A DNA stretch of 64,000 nt from Gonapodya prolifera JEL478 (lineage: Eukaryota > Monoblepharomycota > Monoblepharidomycetes > Monoblepharidales > Gonapodyaceae): the NCBI GenBank assembly GCA_001574975.1, contig KQ965775.1, positions 246,505 through 310,504 of the forward strand. The letters are read 5' to 3'. The translations under genes and the position numbers were made by a program. Below the pieces are notes generated by a model. That model ran no database searches. It had not been told where the DNA came from and saw only the letters and a program-made list of their open reading frames with translations. Positions 47,101 to 60,493 of the stretch are shown piece after piece; positions within the stretch are counted from its first letter, which is position 1, and each line of letters begins with the position of its first letter.

Positions 47101-50100
47101 CATAAGAGAGTCTGTAAGCCGGATGCACGAAATGGCATTGATCAAATTCTTGGATGAGTACCCTGCTCAAATTGGGCTGTTAGGTCTTCAGATTCTATGG
47201 ACGCAGATGACTGAAGAGGCTCTGTAAGTGGCAATACCGAGTTGTTGAATTTATTCATCATTTGTTCCCAAATATTAGGAATGCTTCAAAATCTGATAAA
47301 AAGAAAATGACATCTACTCTTCAACGCGTGACAGATATTCTGAATAGCTTGATTGAAGTCACAACAAAAGATTTGAGTAAAATGGATCGCACCAAGTATG
47401 AAACGTTTATTACAATTCAAGTACATCATCGTGATGTGTCTGATAAGTTGGTGAAGACACATATAAAAGCTGCAGATGACTTTGAGTGGTTAAAGCAAGC
47501 AAGATTCTATTGGCATGAGACAAAGGACTGCTGTATTGCTTCAATCACCAATTTTGATTTTCGATATCAATGCGAATATCTTGGCTGTACAGATAGACTT
47601 GTGATCACTCCACTCACTGACAGATGTTATATTACTCTTGCACAAGCCATGGGCATGTCTCTTGGTGGATCACCTGCAGGCCCAGCAGGCACAGGAAAGA
47701 CAGAAACAACAAAGGATATGGGGAAAGCACTTGGAAAATGGGTCGTGGTGTTTAATTGCTCTGACCAAATGGACTACCGTGGACTAGGTCGCATCTATAA
47801 AGGCCTTGCCCAGAGTGGTTGCTGGGGCTGCTTTGATGAGTTTAATCGGATAGAACTTCCTGTACTATCAGTCGCAGCCCAGCAGATTGGCTGTATTCTT
47901 GCAGCAAGAAAAGAAAGGAAAAAAACATTTGTTTTCACTGATGGTGAAACAGTTGAGCTAAATCCTGAGGTTGGCATGTTCATCACAATGAATCCAGGAT
48001 ATGCTGGTCGTGTTGAGCTACCAGAAAATCTCAAAGTGCACTTCCGCTATGTTGCAATGATGGTTCCTGACAGACAAATTATTATTCGCGTAAAATTAGC
48101 AGGAGCTGGTTTTATCAATAATATTGTTCTTGCCAAAAAGTTTTTTGTCCTCTACAGACTGTGTGAAGAGCAGCTGTAAGTAATTGTGGTATTGTAAAGT
48201 TTATGAGGATTAATGATTAACATTTTGTACACAGTTCCAAGCAAGTCCATTATGACTTTGGTCTCCGAAATATTCTTTCTGTTCTTAGAACTTCAGGATC
48301 AGTCAAGCGTGGGAACCCTGAGGACTCTGAAATGGTGATAATGATGCGAGTCCTCCGTGACATGAATGTGTCAAAGCTTGTTGATGAGGATGAAGCACTC
48401 TTTATGAGTTTAGTGAATGATCTGTTTCCAGGTCTAACTGCAAAGAAAGGGTCTTATCCTCAAGTTGAGGCTGCTATTGACCAGCAACTTCAGGAAGCAG
48501 GCTTAATTAGCTACCCTCAGTGGACATTAAAAATAATTCAGCTGTATGAAACTTGCAAAGTTCGGCATGGCATCATGGTTCTAGGACCACCTGGAGTTGG
48601 AAAGGTTTGAACTCACCATCTTACACATGCTTTTTTTTGTGTCTTACATGCCACTGCTTTTCTAGACACGCTGTATTCACAGCTTATTGAAGGCTTTGAC
48701 TGCATGTGGCGATGTCCACAAGGAAATTCGAATGAATCCAAAAGCTATTACAGATTATCAAATGTTTGGCCGCCTTGATGTTGCAACCAACGATTGGACT
48801 GATGGAATTTTTTCTGCAATATGGAGGAAAACATTGAAGAAAAAGGGAGAGTTTATTTGGATGACTCTTGATGGGCCAGTTGACACAATATGGATTGAGT
48901 CATTAAATTCTGTCTTGGATGACAACAAGTGTCTGACATTAGCAAATGGAGATCGCATTAACATGTCTCCAACTTGCAAACTGATGTTTGAAGTCCATAG
49001 CTTGAAAAATGCCAGCCCTGCAACTGTGTCACGTTGTGGCATGATTTATGTTGGTGTTACAGCACTTCCGTGGGAGGTGATCTTACAGGGGTGGTTCAAA
49101 ACTCGACCTGCCAATGAAGTGGCAATCTTGGAGCCTCTTTTTTCCAGCATATTTGGAACTGCATCTCAGTTTGTCAATATTGATCTACATGCAAAGATGA
49201 CAGTGCCTGAAAGTACTTATGTTCAGACAGCTACAATGTTTCTTGCAGGAATGATACCAAAAAGTGATGCTCCGGCAAAGTCATCTATTGCAGCTGATCA
49301 TTTGGAACGTCTTTTTATCTTTGCTGTTTTCTGGACATTAGGCTCACTCTTGGAACTTGATGAAAGAAAGAAACTGCAAACTTTCCTTGTGGAAAAGGCA
49401 CCTCACTTGAAGTTCCCACCAATAGACAACTCCAGTCAGGATACAATATTTGAATACTTTGTTGATGACTCTGGTGACTGGGCCCACTGGCGTGACAGAG
49501 TTCCAACATGGGAGTATCCCAATGATCATGATCCTGAATACTCTAGTATTATTATCCCAATGGTTGATAATGTACGCATGGAGTTCCTTATGGATCTTGT
49601 TACTAAACAGGGCAAAGCAGTTCTCCTTATTGGTGAACCAGGAACTGCAAAAACAGTCACAGCTCTAAAGTTTTTAAGCAGGCTCAATCCTGAAACACAA
49701 TTGTTTAAGAAGCTTAACTTCTCATCTGGTAAGGAAAACTTTGGGGATTGAAATGTTGAAACTGCATTCACGTGTCAAACCATATTAGCCACTACACCAA
49801 TGATTTTCCAGCGCACTGTTGAAAGTTACTTGGATAAACGAATGGGATCCACATATGGACCCCCTGCAGGCAAAAAAATGACGCTCTTTATTGATGACAT
49901 AAATATGCCTGAAATCAATGATTGGGGTGATGTAAGTTTAAATTTCATGCAATGCAAAAACCATGTTTTCATAATATTTCCTAATGTAGCAAGTAACAGC
50001 AGAGTTGACAAGACAGCTCATGGAATTTCAAGGATTTTACTCACTTGATAGGCCTGGTAAGCCATTTTCAAAATGGATACTGCCTGGGTTGATTCCTCAC

Positions 50101-53100
50101 TCCATATCTAGGTGATTGGATGGGTGTTGTAGATTTACAGTTCTTGGGAGCAATGATGCACCCTGGAGGGGGTCGCAATGACATCCCTGATAGATTGAAA
50201 CGTCAATTTACAGTCTTGAACCTTACCATTCCATCAGATGTGTCTGTTGATAGAATTTTTGGAACAATAATTGAGGGCCATTTCTGTGCAAATCGAGGTT
50301 TTGCAGAGGATGTGATCAGTCTTGCTGCTAAGTTGCCACCATTGACACGTAAATTATGGCAGGCAACAAAGGTAAAGATGCTTCCAACTCCAGCAAAGTT
50401 CCACTATATTTTCAATCTACGTGATTTGAGCCGTATAGTGGAGGGAATGCTCAATACAAAGCCTGAAACAGTTCCTAATGGTCAGGTCTTAGTAAACCTT
50501 TGGGAACATGAGTGTTCTAGGGTTATACCAGACAGATTCACAAATCAGGAGGACACTGACTGGTTTTCAAAGCAAACATATACCATGGCCACTAAGGAAC
50601 TTGGTGATGAACTTGGTTCTGCTACTGCCACAAAGTCATTTTGGGCAGATTTCTTGCGAGATCCACCAGAAGTGGAAGATCCTGATCAGGAAGTTGATCT
50701 AGAGTCCATAAAAGTCTACGAGAAGATCCCATCATGGGATGTCTTAAGAGACAAGCTGACAGAGTACATGAAGCAGTATAATGAAACTGTTCGTGGTTCT
50801 AAGATGGACCTGGTGCTTTTTGAAGATGCAATGAAACACATTTGCAGAATATCAAGAATTTTGAGAACACCCAGAGGAAGTGCTTTACTAGTTGGGGTTG
50901 GTGGCTCTGGAAAGCAGTCTCTTACAAAATTGGCTGCATTTATTGCCAAGAGCCAAGTGTTCCAGATTGCAATATCAAAGAATTACAACCTTACTAATCT
51001 AATGGAAGATTTGAAGTTCATGTACAAAATTGCTGGAGCGCAGGGCAAATCTATGACTTTTGTTTTTACAGATAATGAAGTTAAGGAGGAAGGGTTTTTA
51101 GGATACATGAATAATGTGTTAACCTCTGGGGAGGTCACAAATTTATTCCCTAAAGATGAGATTATCAGCATTGCTACAGACCTACGACTACCAATGAAGA
51201 AAGCAAGACCCCAAGTCCTTGACACGTTAGAAAATCTTTGGCAATTCTTCATAGACCGCGTAAAATCCAACCTTCATGTGGTGCTTTGCTTTTCACCTGT
51301 TGGAGATAAATTCAGGAATCGAGCCCTTAAGTTTCCAGGACTAATTAGTGGCTGTACCATGGATTGGTTCAATAAGTGGCCCAATGAAGCTCTTCGAGCA
51401 GTTGCTGAAAAGTTCTTAGCAGACGTGGAGCTAGCAAACACAGACCAAGTTCGCAAAGACCTTGTCAATCACCTTGCATTTACACATGATGTGGTTTCAG
51501 ACTCTTGTGGGCAGTACTTCTTGCAGTATCGCCGAAAGACACATGTCACACCAAAATCTTATTTATCTTTCCTGTCTTCATACAAAGTCTTGTACCGCCA
51601 GAAAAGGAAAGAAGTTGGTGAACTTGCTGACAGAATGAACATGGGTCTAGAGAAACTCCTTGAAGCAGCAAAAGCTGTTGCTGTTCTTCAAGAAGAGCTT
51701 GTAGTAAAGGAAAAGGACCTAGCTGTTGCCTCAAAGCAGGCTGATGCAGTTCTTATTGAAGTAACTGCAAGTACTGCTTCAGCAGAAAAAGTAAAAGATG
51801 AGGTTTTGAAGGTGAAGAACAAAGCAGAGGGCATTGCAAATGCAATTAAGGCAGATAAAACAGTAGCAGAAACGCAGCTTGAGGCTGCCAGGCCAGCCAT
51901 TGAGGAGGCAACTGCAGCTCTAAACTCCATTCAGCCTGCTCACATTGCAACTGTTCGTAAACTTGCCAAACCACCACATTTGATCATGAGAATTATGGAC
52001 TGTGTCAGTTTACTACAAAAAAGAAAAATTGATGTTGTTACGCAGGATCCTGTAAGTTCTAACAATACTTTGGTCATATTGTGATTTTACGCTTTTCCTC
52101 CATAGGAACGTCCATGTGTAAAACCTTCATGGTCAGAAGCACTTAAGCTCATGAGTCAATCTGACTTCTTATCATCACTGTTGAATTTCCCCAAAGATGA
52201 GATGAATGAAGAGACAGTGGAACTTTTGGAGCCATATCTTGAGATGCCAGACTTTAATTTGGAGGGTGCAAAAAAGGTCTCTGCAGATGTGGCTGGTTTA
52301 GCTTCCTGGGTCAAAGCCATGTATGTTTTCTATTTCATCAACAAGAAGGTCATTCCATTGAAAGCAAATTTGATTGTTGCGGAGCATAAATTGGGTCTGG
52401 CTATGGCAGACCTTACCAAGGCACAATCTACACTTGATGAGAAACAAGCTGAGCTGGACGTGTTCAAAGCAAAATATGACGGCGCAATTTCTCAAAAGCA
52501 AGCACTACAAGCTGATGCTGACAGCTGTAAAAGGAAAATGGCAGCTGCAACTGCACTGATTGGTGGACTTTCAGGTGAAAAGGTGCGATGGACAGCGCAA
52601 AGCAAGGAGTTTGCAGAAAAAATCAGTCGTTTAGTTGGTGATGTGATGCTTGCAGTTGGATTTTTATCATATTGCGGACCTTTCAACCAGATCTTTAGAT
52701 CTCAGCTAATTAATGATTGGAAGAAAGAACTTGTGAGGCAGAGAATTCCCACAACAGATGAGCTTGATATTATTGGATTGCTTGTTGATAATACAACAGT
52801 TGGAGAGTGGAATATACAAGGCTTACCAACAGATGAGCTCTCAACACAGAATGGTATCATTGTAACTAAGGGTACACGTTTTCCATTGCTTATTGATCCA
52901 CAGAACCAGGCAAAGTCTTGGATTAAGACAAGAGAAGAGAAAAACAAACTCCAAGTCACTAGTCTAAACCACAAGTATTTCAGGTCCCATGTTGAGGATT
53001 GCATCTCACAGGGAAGGCCAATGCTTATTGAAGATGTTGAAGAAGCACTTGATCCTACTCTTGACAATATTTTGGAAAAGAATCTAATCAAAGCAGGAAG

Positions 53101-56100
53101 ATCTTTCAAAGTAGTATTTGGTGACAAGGAAATTGATTATCATCAAGACTTCCAGCTCTTTATCACCACCAAGCTACCAAATCCTAGCTATACCCCTGAA
53201 ATCTATGCAAAGTGCTCAATTATTGATTTCACTGTCACCATCAAGGGACTTGAAGAGCAACTTCTTGGGCGGGTGATCTCACGTGAGAAGCAAGAGCTGG
53301 AGACAGAGCGAGCAAAATTGCTGGAGGAGGTAAACTCTAATAAGAAAAAAATGAAGCAATTAGAAGACAACCTTCTTGAAAGACTCACTTCAACAAAAGG
53401 CTCATTGGTAGATGATGAGTCTTTGATTGAGGTACTTGCAACAACCAAATCAACTGCAGAAGAAGTGAATGAAAAGCTTATTACTGCTGCAGAAACACAG
53501 AAAAAAATAAGTGTTGCAAGAGAGGAGTACCGCCCTGTTGCAACACGTGGAAGTATCATTTACTTCTTAATATCTGAGATGTCAATGGTCAATGTGATGT
53601 ATCAGATCAGCCTGAAACAATTTTTGGGTCTTTTTGATGAAAGCATGGAAAAGAGTCAGGCATCTCCTATCCCTAGCAAAAGAATACAGAATATCATTGA
53701 GTATTGCACCTTCCGATGCTTTTCTTATGTTGTTCGAGGTCTTTATGAGATTCATAAACTCATGTTTGTCCTCTTGCTCTCCATGAAGATTGATATTCAA
53801 ACTGGAAAAATAAGTCATGAGGAGTTTAGAACATTTATCAGGGGAGGTGGAGCATTGGACATCAATGCTGTTGCCAAAAAGCCTTTTAATTGGATCCCTG
53901 ATGTCACTTGGCTTAACCTTGTTGCACTTAGCAAAATGCCTGGTTTCAATGATCTTCTGAATCAAATCAGCAAAAACGAGAAACTTTGGAAGGCATGGTA
54001 TGAAAAAGATGCACCTGAAAATGAGCAGCTACCAGGAGGATATTCAAACTCATTAGATGCATTTCGAAGATTGCTTTTACTTAGGTCATGGTGCATTGAT
54101 CGATCAGCAATGATGGCAAAGCAGTATATTGCCAGCTCAATGGGAGTGAGATTTGCAGAGTCACAAGTCCTAGACTTGGATGCACTGTTGATGGAGAGTG
54201 ACAATCGCACACCAATGATATGCTTGCTCTCTACTGGGGCTGATCCATCAGCAGACATTGAAAACTTATCAAAAAAGTACAAAATTGAAATAAAAGCCAT
54301 TTCTATGGGACAAGGACAAGAAATTCATGCCCGCAAACTTTTGGCAACATACATGGCAAATGGTGGTTGGGCACTACTTCAAAATTGTCACTTGGGTATT
54401 CCATTTATGGATGAACTTCTTGGGCTCATTACAGACAGTGAGGCCATTAATGACAAGTTTCGACTGTGGATCACAACAGATGTTACACAAAAGTTCCCAA
54501 TCAACCTGCTTCAGTCCTCTATTAAATTCACAAACGAGCCTCCTCAAGGACTCAAAGCTGGCTTGAAGCGAACATACAACTGGCTAACACAGGACATGCT
54601 TGATATGAGTGCACGTCCACAGTACAAGCCTATTCTTTATGGGTTGGCATTCTTTCACTCTGTTGTTCAGGAAAGAAGAAAGTTTGGACCCATTGGTATG
54701 TAAGATGCTTCCTGTAATATTTGTCTTGCATAGCGTTAACTTAGGACAACATTGCACCAGGTTGGAACATTCCTTATGAGTTCAATCAAGCAGATTTGGC
54801 TGCAAGTGTTCAGTTTGTCCAGAATCATGTGGATGAATTAGCACCAAAAGCCCCAATAAATTGGGCAACAACACGTTATATGTTCTCAGAAGTTCATTAT
54901 GGTGGACGTGTTACTGATGATTTTGATCGTAGGCTGATAAATACAGTAAGTGTTGGAAGTTTCCATTAATTGAAGACAAATTTTCTCATTAAAACGAAAC
55001 AGTACGCTAAAGTTTGGTTTGGTGAAGAAATGTTCAAAGATACATTCTGCTTTTACAAAGGCTACATCATCCCAAACCTCAAAACAGTTGAAGAATATCG
55101 TACTTCAATTGAAACTCTCCCTCTTGTTGACACTCCAGATGCCTTTGGACTTCACCCAAATGCAGACATATCTGGGCAAACAAAATCATCACAAAACATG
55201 TTGGATACAATAATGAGTATTCAACCAAAAGACAGTGGTGGTGGATCAGGGGAGACACGGGAGGACGCTGTCAAAAGACTAGCCAATGATTTACTCAGCA
55301 AATTGCCAGCAGATTTTGAGCCTCATTTTACAAAACAAGCCATAGCTAAGCAGGGTGGCATTGTAAGTGATCTCAGGACGTTTTAAAGCAAAAATGACTC
55401 ACAAAGACAATTTTTTTTTAGAAACCTCTGAATATCTTTCTGGGTCAGGAGATTGACCGCATGCAAGCTGTAATTTCACTTGTTCGGGGAACTCTGAAAG
55501 ATCTTAAATTGGCCATTGATGGGACAATTATTTTTAGTCCCAGGCTGCAGCAAGCTTTGGATTCTCTTTATGATGCAAGAGTTCCAGACAACTGGACAAA
55601 AATTTCCTGGGTCTCTCCAACACTGGGTCTTTGGTTTGGAGAGCTCGTCCTGAGAGGTGCACAGTTTAAGTCGTGGCTAGAGGAAGGGCGGCCACTTGTT
55701 TTTTGGTTGAGGTGAGTGTTGCATAGTTAACTGTTCAGAGAAGAAAACCTATGCTAACTTCAAATGTAGTGGATTCTTCAATCCTCAAGGCTTCTTAACT
55801 GCAGTGCGTCAAGAGATCACAAGAAATCACCAAGGATGGGCACTTGATAATGTGAAGGTATGTTTTGACTCACAGTGATACCTATCTGGATTTTTTTGTT
55901 GAGGTAGTTAACTACTTTCCATTTAATATTCAGCTTGCTCCTGAAGTTATGAAGCAAATGAAGGAGGACATAACGTCACCTCCAGCAGAGGGTGTTTACA
56001 TTCATGGTCTCTTCATTGAGGGTGCAGGGTGGGACCGAAAAAACATTCGACTGACAGAATCCCAGCCAAAGGTTATCTTTACTGCAATGCCAGTTGTGTA

Positions 56101-56408
56101 TATCAATGCTACCAACTCAACTGATGATGGAGACCCTAGACTCTACAGATGTCCAGTATACAAAAGGTAAAGAATGTTCAAATGTGCATATAATGTTTAT
56201 ATCACTCAACTCATATGACATTGCTTTAGACCCAAACGAACAGATCTAAATTATATCTTTGATATAGAGTTGAAACCCCAGCCAAATCAGTCTCCAGACT
56301 ACTGGGTGGGTTCTTACAATTCCAGCTTGATGGTACTGTATGTCATATAATTTTTCTCTCATTTCTAAGGTTTTGCGAGGTGTTGGTCTGTTGGCAAGCA
56401 CAAGCTGA
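41149..56408 (+). CDS. DNAH5-like: Axonemal outer-arm dynein heavy chain (DNAH5/DNAH8 type)
   Basis: Motor subunit of the outer dynein arm that slides doublet microtubules in the flagellum. Twenty-eight exons join without a single frame break to about 4,528 residues, normal for the family. The tail covers residues 1 to ~1,700. The AAA ring has four P-loops: AAA1 GPAGTGKT (~1883, with [13 protein letters not shown]), AAA2 GPPGVGKT (~2165), AAA3 GEPGTAKT (~2494) and AAA4 GVGGSGKQ (~2857). The stalk coiled coil and microtubule-binding domain lie about 3,080-3,480. AAA5-6 and the C-terminal domain follow, ending [13 protein letters not shown]. The AAA1 context ([18 protein letters not shown]) is closest to gamma-type chains. 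Largest exons: 45809-46946, 48666-49728, 50112-52051, 52106-54695. Exon 7 is 35 nt; its junction restores [15 protein letters not shown]. Confidence 0.96.
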
Positions 56409-59391
56409 TCTAGCAACAATTATGTAGCATTAAAACAATTAATTATAGGATATTTCAAGACTGTTATTACTGGCTGTCTCAATGAATATGATATTCCAAA
56501 ACCTTCCAATTGTGGAGCTGGCTCTATCAAAATTCTAGAACAAATTAATTTCCTAAAGCTCCTGCTATTTTTGGACTGTTATCGCAGTGACTACAAAAAG
56601 TTTTGAATTCATCCACCCTTATCAACATCTGCCTCAGCATGCCAATCTCCTTTGTTTGAGTGCCTCAAGTATCTGAAACCACCTTTAAAGTCATACATAT
56701 TGGCTTAAGCTTTTGGGGTGGTGTAGACAGTGAAAGTCTTATGATTTCTAAAACACATATTAATCAACCCTTTCCCGCGCAAACACCATACTTATGGTGG
56801 TATGGCCCTATGACTTTTCAAATTTTGCCTTGAGAACTAGACAGGATAAAGCTGTCAAATATATAATACAAATGCTCTCTTTTTGTTATGGAGCAGATGG
56901 CTTGGAAGGTTTTTCCCAGCCCCCATGGGTATTTGTGATCGTTTGTGATGGGGCACACTGCACATGATAGCCGAACTCCCAAGCTTTGGCTGTAAAACTT
57001 CATAATTGATTTTAGGACTATACCGGTAAATGCATTAATTATTTTACGTCAAGCATTCAAGCAGGATAAGTGTCAATGTGTGTCTCTGTCTCATGGATGG
57101 AGACCATCCCGCTACTAAACAATTGTGTTTCCAAGTGTACACAGGCACTCCTGTCATGGAAAACGCGCCATCTACACTAGTTAAAGGGATGGTAACAGTG
57201 GGGGAATGCGCACCATCTTGTATGAATTGATTTAGAAATGTTATGAACTTTTCCAACCCCGGCCACCCACACAATGACAAAAATCTGCTGACGTATTTCC
57301 GCAGAGATGTAACATAAATGTAGCAGTGACCACAATTTGATCTCGCTATTTGCTGTAGTTCCCAGGTAAGTGGGGAGGACAATGTTGCTATTCCTATGGT
57401 GGTTTACACTTGTAACATCAATTCCTCCCTCCAAAGCAGATAAGCTGGTCTGAAAAAATTCAGAAACAATCTTCAAGATGTATTTTACAATTGGCCTTAA
57501 TTAACTAGTTGGCTATCTCTTTCATGTGGTGCATTGAATTATACCAACATACCACCATAGGTATGGTGGTACTTATAGTGCAGGAAAGGGTTAAAATATA
57601 CAGTTCTGACAACAGGTATCAACACTATTAAAACTTCTACATTCAAAAAATATCTGTTATTGCAAACCTATACATAAAAAACTTTGATTTGCAACAAATT
57701 TCCTGGAAATGTTTTTAACCAAGTGTGGTCCTACTCTGGTGGGAGCACTCTATTCTACACCAATCTTTCAGGTGAAGTATCATTTGGATTGAATGTATCT
57801 CCAATGCTATAGGTGTGGCACTGCTGATTTTTCTGCTGGCCCACTGCTTTTTCCTGGTGCTGTTGTTGCTGTCACAATTTGGGCTCGTACTACAGAATAG
57901 TTGCCTGACTAACATACATGTTTCTGAGTATTCCATTTGGGAAGTGCTGGAAGTCAGATGATCCAGATAAAATAAACTGTTTGCATACCCTACCAAACAA
58001 TCAAAAGGGATCAGAAATAAATTGATTGGTTTGGTTAGCCACTGAAAAGCTTTATAAATAGTCAAGTGCTTCAGTCCATTAAAGTTTAACCATATCATTC
58101 ATCTCTGAGAGAGCTTCAATACCAAGCTAAATCTAAATAATGGCTTTGATTTTATCTCTCAGCTTAAATGGTACAAGTCATCAATACATCCATCAACAAA
58201 TTCACAAATAAATCATTCATATGACTTCCAACAATAATTTCAATTTATCAGCCTTGTTTCTCTTGATAAAATCACACTATCTGTTTCTAAGTGCACAAAT
58301 CCCATTTCAGAAAGTGCATTTTCCCCCTGATCAAGTGTGTGCTGACTGTTTTATCCCATAAAGAGACATATTTAATTTTGTGACGTTATCCATTGCTGGA
58401 ATCTACAGGTAGCGCAGATAAACTGTGTCCCCAAATTTTCCATAAGAAAATACATTTAAAATTTTATACTGCCACTGTTTTTTCTCCACAAACTTTTGGA
58501 AAGAGCTCCAACAATGTATGTTCATATCACAACTTGGCATCACTATGGACCAATCCTTGTTCCACATCCCACCTAGCAGCATGCACCAGCTCCTCCCATG
58601 TATCTGGGTGAAAACACAGCCAGGATGAACCAGGAATGCCCACTGTGTGGTATCTACCCAGTGTAAGGTGGATTTGGGTCATCAGCACTGGCATCAGTGC
58701 ATTGGTACATATTGTCAATCATTTTTGAACATTTGTTAATAAAATCAATCATTCTGTTCAGAGTGGGAAGTGCTCTGGTCGTCCTAGTAATCCCCCTTCC
58801 CAACCTTTGGTGCATTGGGAGACCAGGTGCCCTGGAATCACCTTTGCAATGCCGTCATCCACTGAACTTGAATGATGGACTGTCAGTTGCACAACAGTAG
58901 ACGGTCAAGGAAGACGCAAGCGTTTAATACAGTCCTGGCACTAGCACAGAAAAGATACACTGTTTAAGTGGTGTGAATCTGGATGAGGTGGACAGGGTTG
59001 GAAGTTGAAGCCTGCAAGATATAAGTATGGTTCAAAACAAAACAGGAGGGAAATCAAAGAGGAAGGTGCTGGTGTGAAGAATGAACGGCACAAGATTTAC
59101 CAAACACACGAGCACTATGTGTGTAGAGGGCATCATAGGTTGGATTTGAGATTAACCACTGCATGCAAAGAGGAATATTTAGAAGAATCCAAGTTCAATT
59201 GTAATATCCTCATTCACTCGTACCACTGTCCAAATTTATGTTTTTTATGACGTAATCTAGTATTTTATTTCAACGGATGATCGTTCCCAATCCCTCAGGT
59301 GGGTTGCTGTGACGACTCAGTACACAGTTTCAACCCAACACAACCCAGGTTAAAACTTATCAAGCCTATTCGCAGACTAGTGAGTCGATGA
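56409..59391. other. AT-rich intergenic region downstream of the dynein gene
   Basis: No supported host gene in 3 kb. It contains the piggyBac-type MITE at 56768-57590. Open frames on both strands (for example 57715-58098 minus and 59005-59250 plus) lack domains and splice logic. GC rises again from about 58.7 kb. Confidence 0.5.
56768..57590. mobile_element. Second piggyBac-type element, 823 bp
   Basis: Ends start CCCTTTCCCGCGC (left) and CCCTTTCCTGCAC (right, read inward), 11 of 13 identical. Each is followed by a hairpin-forming block ACCATAC.TATGGTGGTATG. Flanks are TCAA (56764-56767) and TTAA (57591-57594), one change from a TTAA duplication. A minus-strand open frame of 113 codons (57382-57044) fills part of the interior, but I do not recognise transposase motifs in it. 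The family differs from the 28-kb MITE after the first six bases. Confidence 0.75.
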
Positions 59392-60196
59392 TCACGCAGG
59401 TTCCGACGGACTTGGAGGCGAGGATGAGGAATGGTCGAGTGGTGCTTGATTTGAAACACGTGGCCGAGATTGAAAGGGCAGTGGATTGGACCGGTAACTC
59501 TCTTTGCGCTGTTTGAACTCGTCCCTGATAAACCTGAGTATTTTCAAAAGCTCCTTTGGGGTGGTATTAAATTCAGGGTCAAGCGTGAACTCGAGGAAGT
59601 TTATCTGTTTAGAAAGGCACGCTGTAGGAGTAAGACCAGCCATAAAAGCGATAGCAATCTTCCCAGAGAGCTAAACAGAAGTAAATCATGTCAGACTTGC
59701 CACAGTACCATTCCAAATGGGCACAGTGTCGAACCCGAATAACTTCTGGTTCACCTCTCCCATTGTCGATGACGAGGAAAACAATACAGATTCCGTCGAC
59801 TGAAGTAGAGGACAGTTAAAGCAAAGACATCTCCTGGCCAAATGAGCATCCACTCACCGTCTTTGATCTCAAACCGACACGTTGCATTCAAGAATTCTCT
59901 CCACAAGTCAGTACTCACGAAACTTTCGTACATCTGAACTTCACGGACCGGAGGTCCTCCGAAGCTATCACCCCTCGTGCGGTTGACTTTGCAAAGACAG
60001 CGATTCCTGAGTAGAGTAGATTTGTGACACCAGATTCTTCCGTCTTTGTGTGGTGACGAAAAACAGGCTCAGCACAGTACTCCGAGATTAAGACGCGACG
60101 CGAGACAAGTGCGCTAGAGAGGTTGAACTCCAAGTGAACACTACGTGCGTTGGGAATTTTGAGAAGAGTATTTCCCCCTTCACGCGAGGCCAACAA
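59392..60196 (-). CDS. Unrecognised multi-exon gene, exon joins partly unresolved
   Basis: Exon 1 (60196-59919) opens with ATG and encodes 92 residues with beta-like and acidic segments (RRVLISEYCAEPVFRHH; RGVIASEDLRSVKF), ending at a GTGAGT donor. Exon 2 (59898-59858) adds EFLNATCRFEIKD. Exon 3 starts at 59799 after CTACTTCAG. The last exon (about 59676-59392, LSGKIAIAFMAGLTPT... then TLDPEFNTTPKELLKILRFI) ends in a Ser/Pro-rich tail and a TGA. I could not join exon 3 to the last exon in frame: all three phases were tried, so a missed intron or a frame error lies between 59700 and 59680. No family is recognised. Confidence 0.5.
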
Positions 60197-60493
60197 TCCA
60201 ACTTTTCAATCACACCCCACCTTGGCTCACACTTCTCTCCGTTCCGCTCTTAATCTTTAAGAACCACACGCACCTCCTTCCTTCTTTCTTCAGCCTCGAC
60301 CTCCAACGCACCCCCCCCCTCCCACCTGCCACCTCTCCATTTCACCCACCTTCGCACGCACACAACACCCCACTTCCTCACTCGTGGGATACAAAGTCAC
60401 GCTCTGAACGATTCTCATCTGGATCCTACCTGCCTTTGCTGAAAAATGTCCCGGCTCGGCGCGTCGACGTGGTCGTCGAATCTTGCACACGTC
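60197..60493. promoter_or_regulatory. Likely promoter of the 59.4-60.2 kb gene
   Basis: The 300 bp upstream of the ATG at 60196 is strongly C/T-rich on the plus strand, with CCCCCCCCC at about 60310, and has no open gene. A polypurine stretch on the coding (minus) strand upstream of the start may serve as a nucleosome-poor promoter. Confidence 0.35.

Noticed and set aside
57044-57476. Minus-strand frames inside the 57-kb piggyBac-type element as a host gene
   Set aside because: They lie wholly between the element's ends and show no host domain; at best a transposon remnant.
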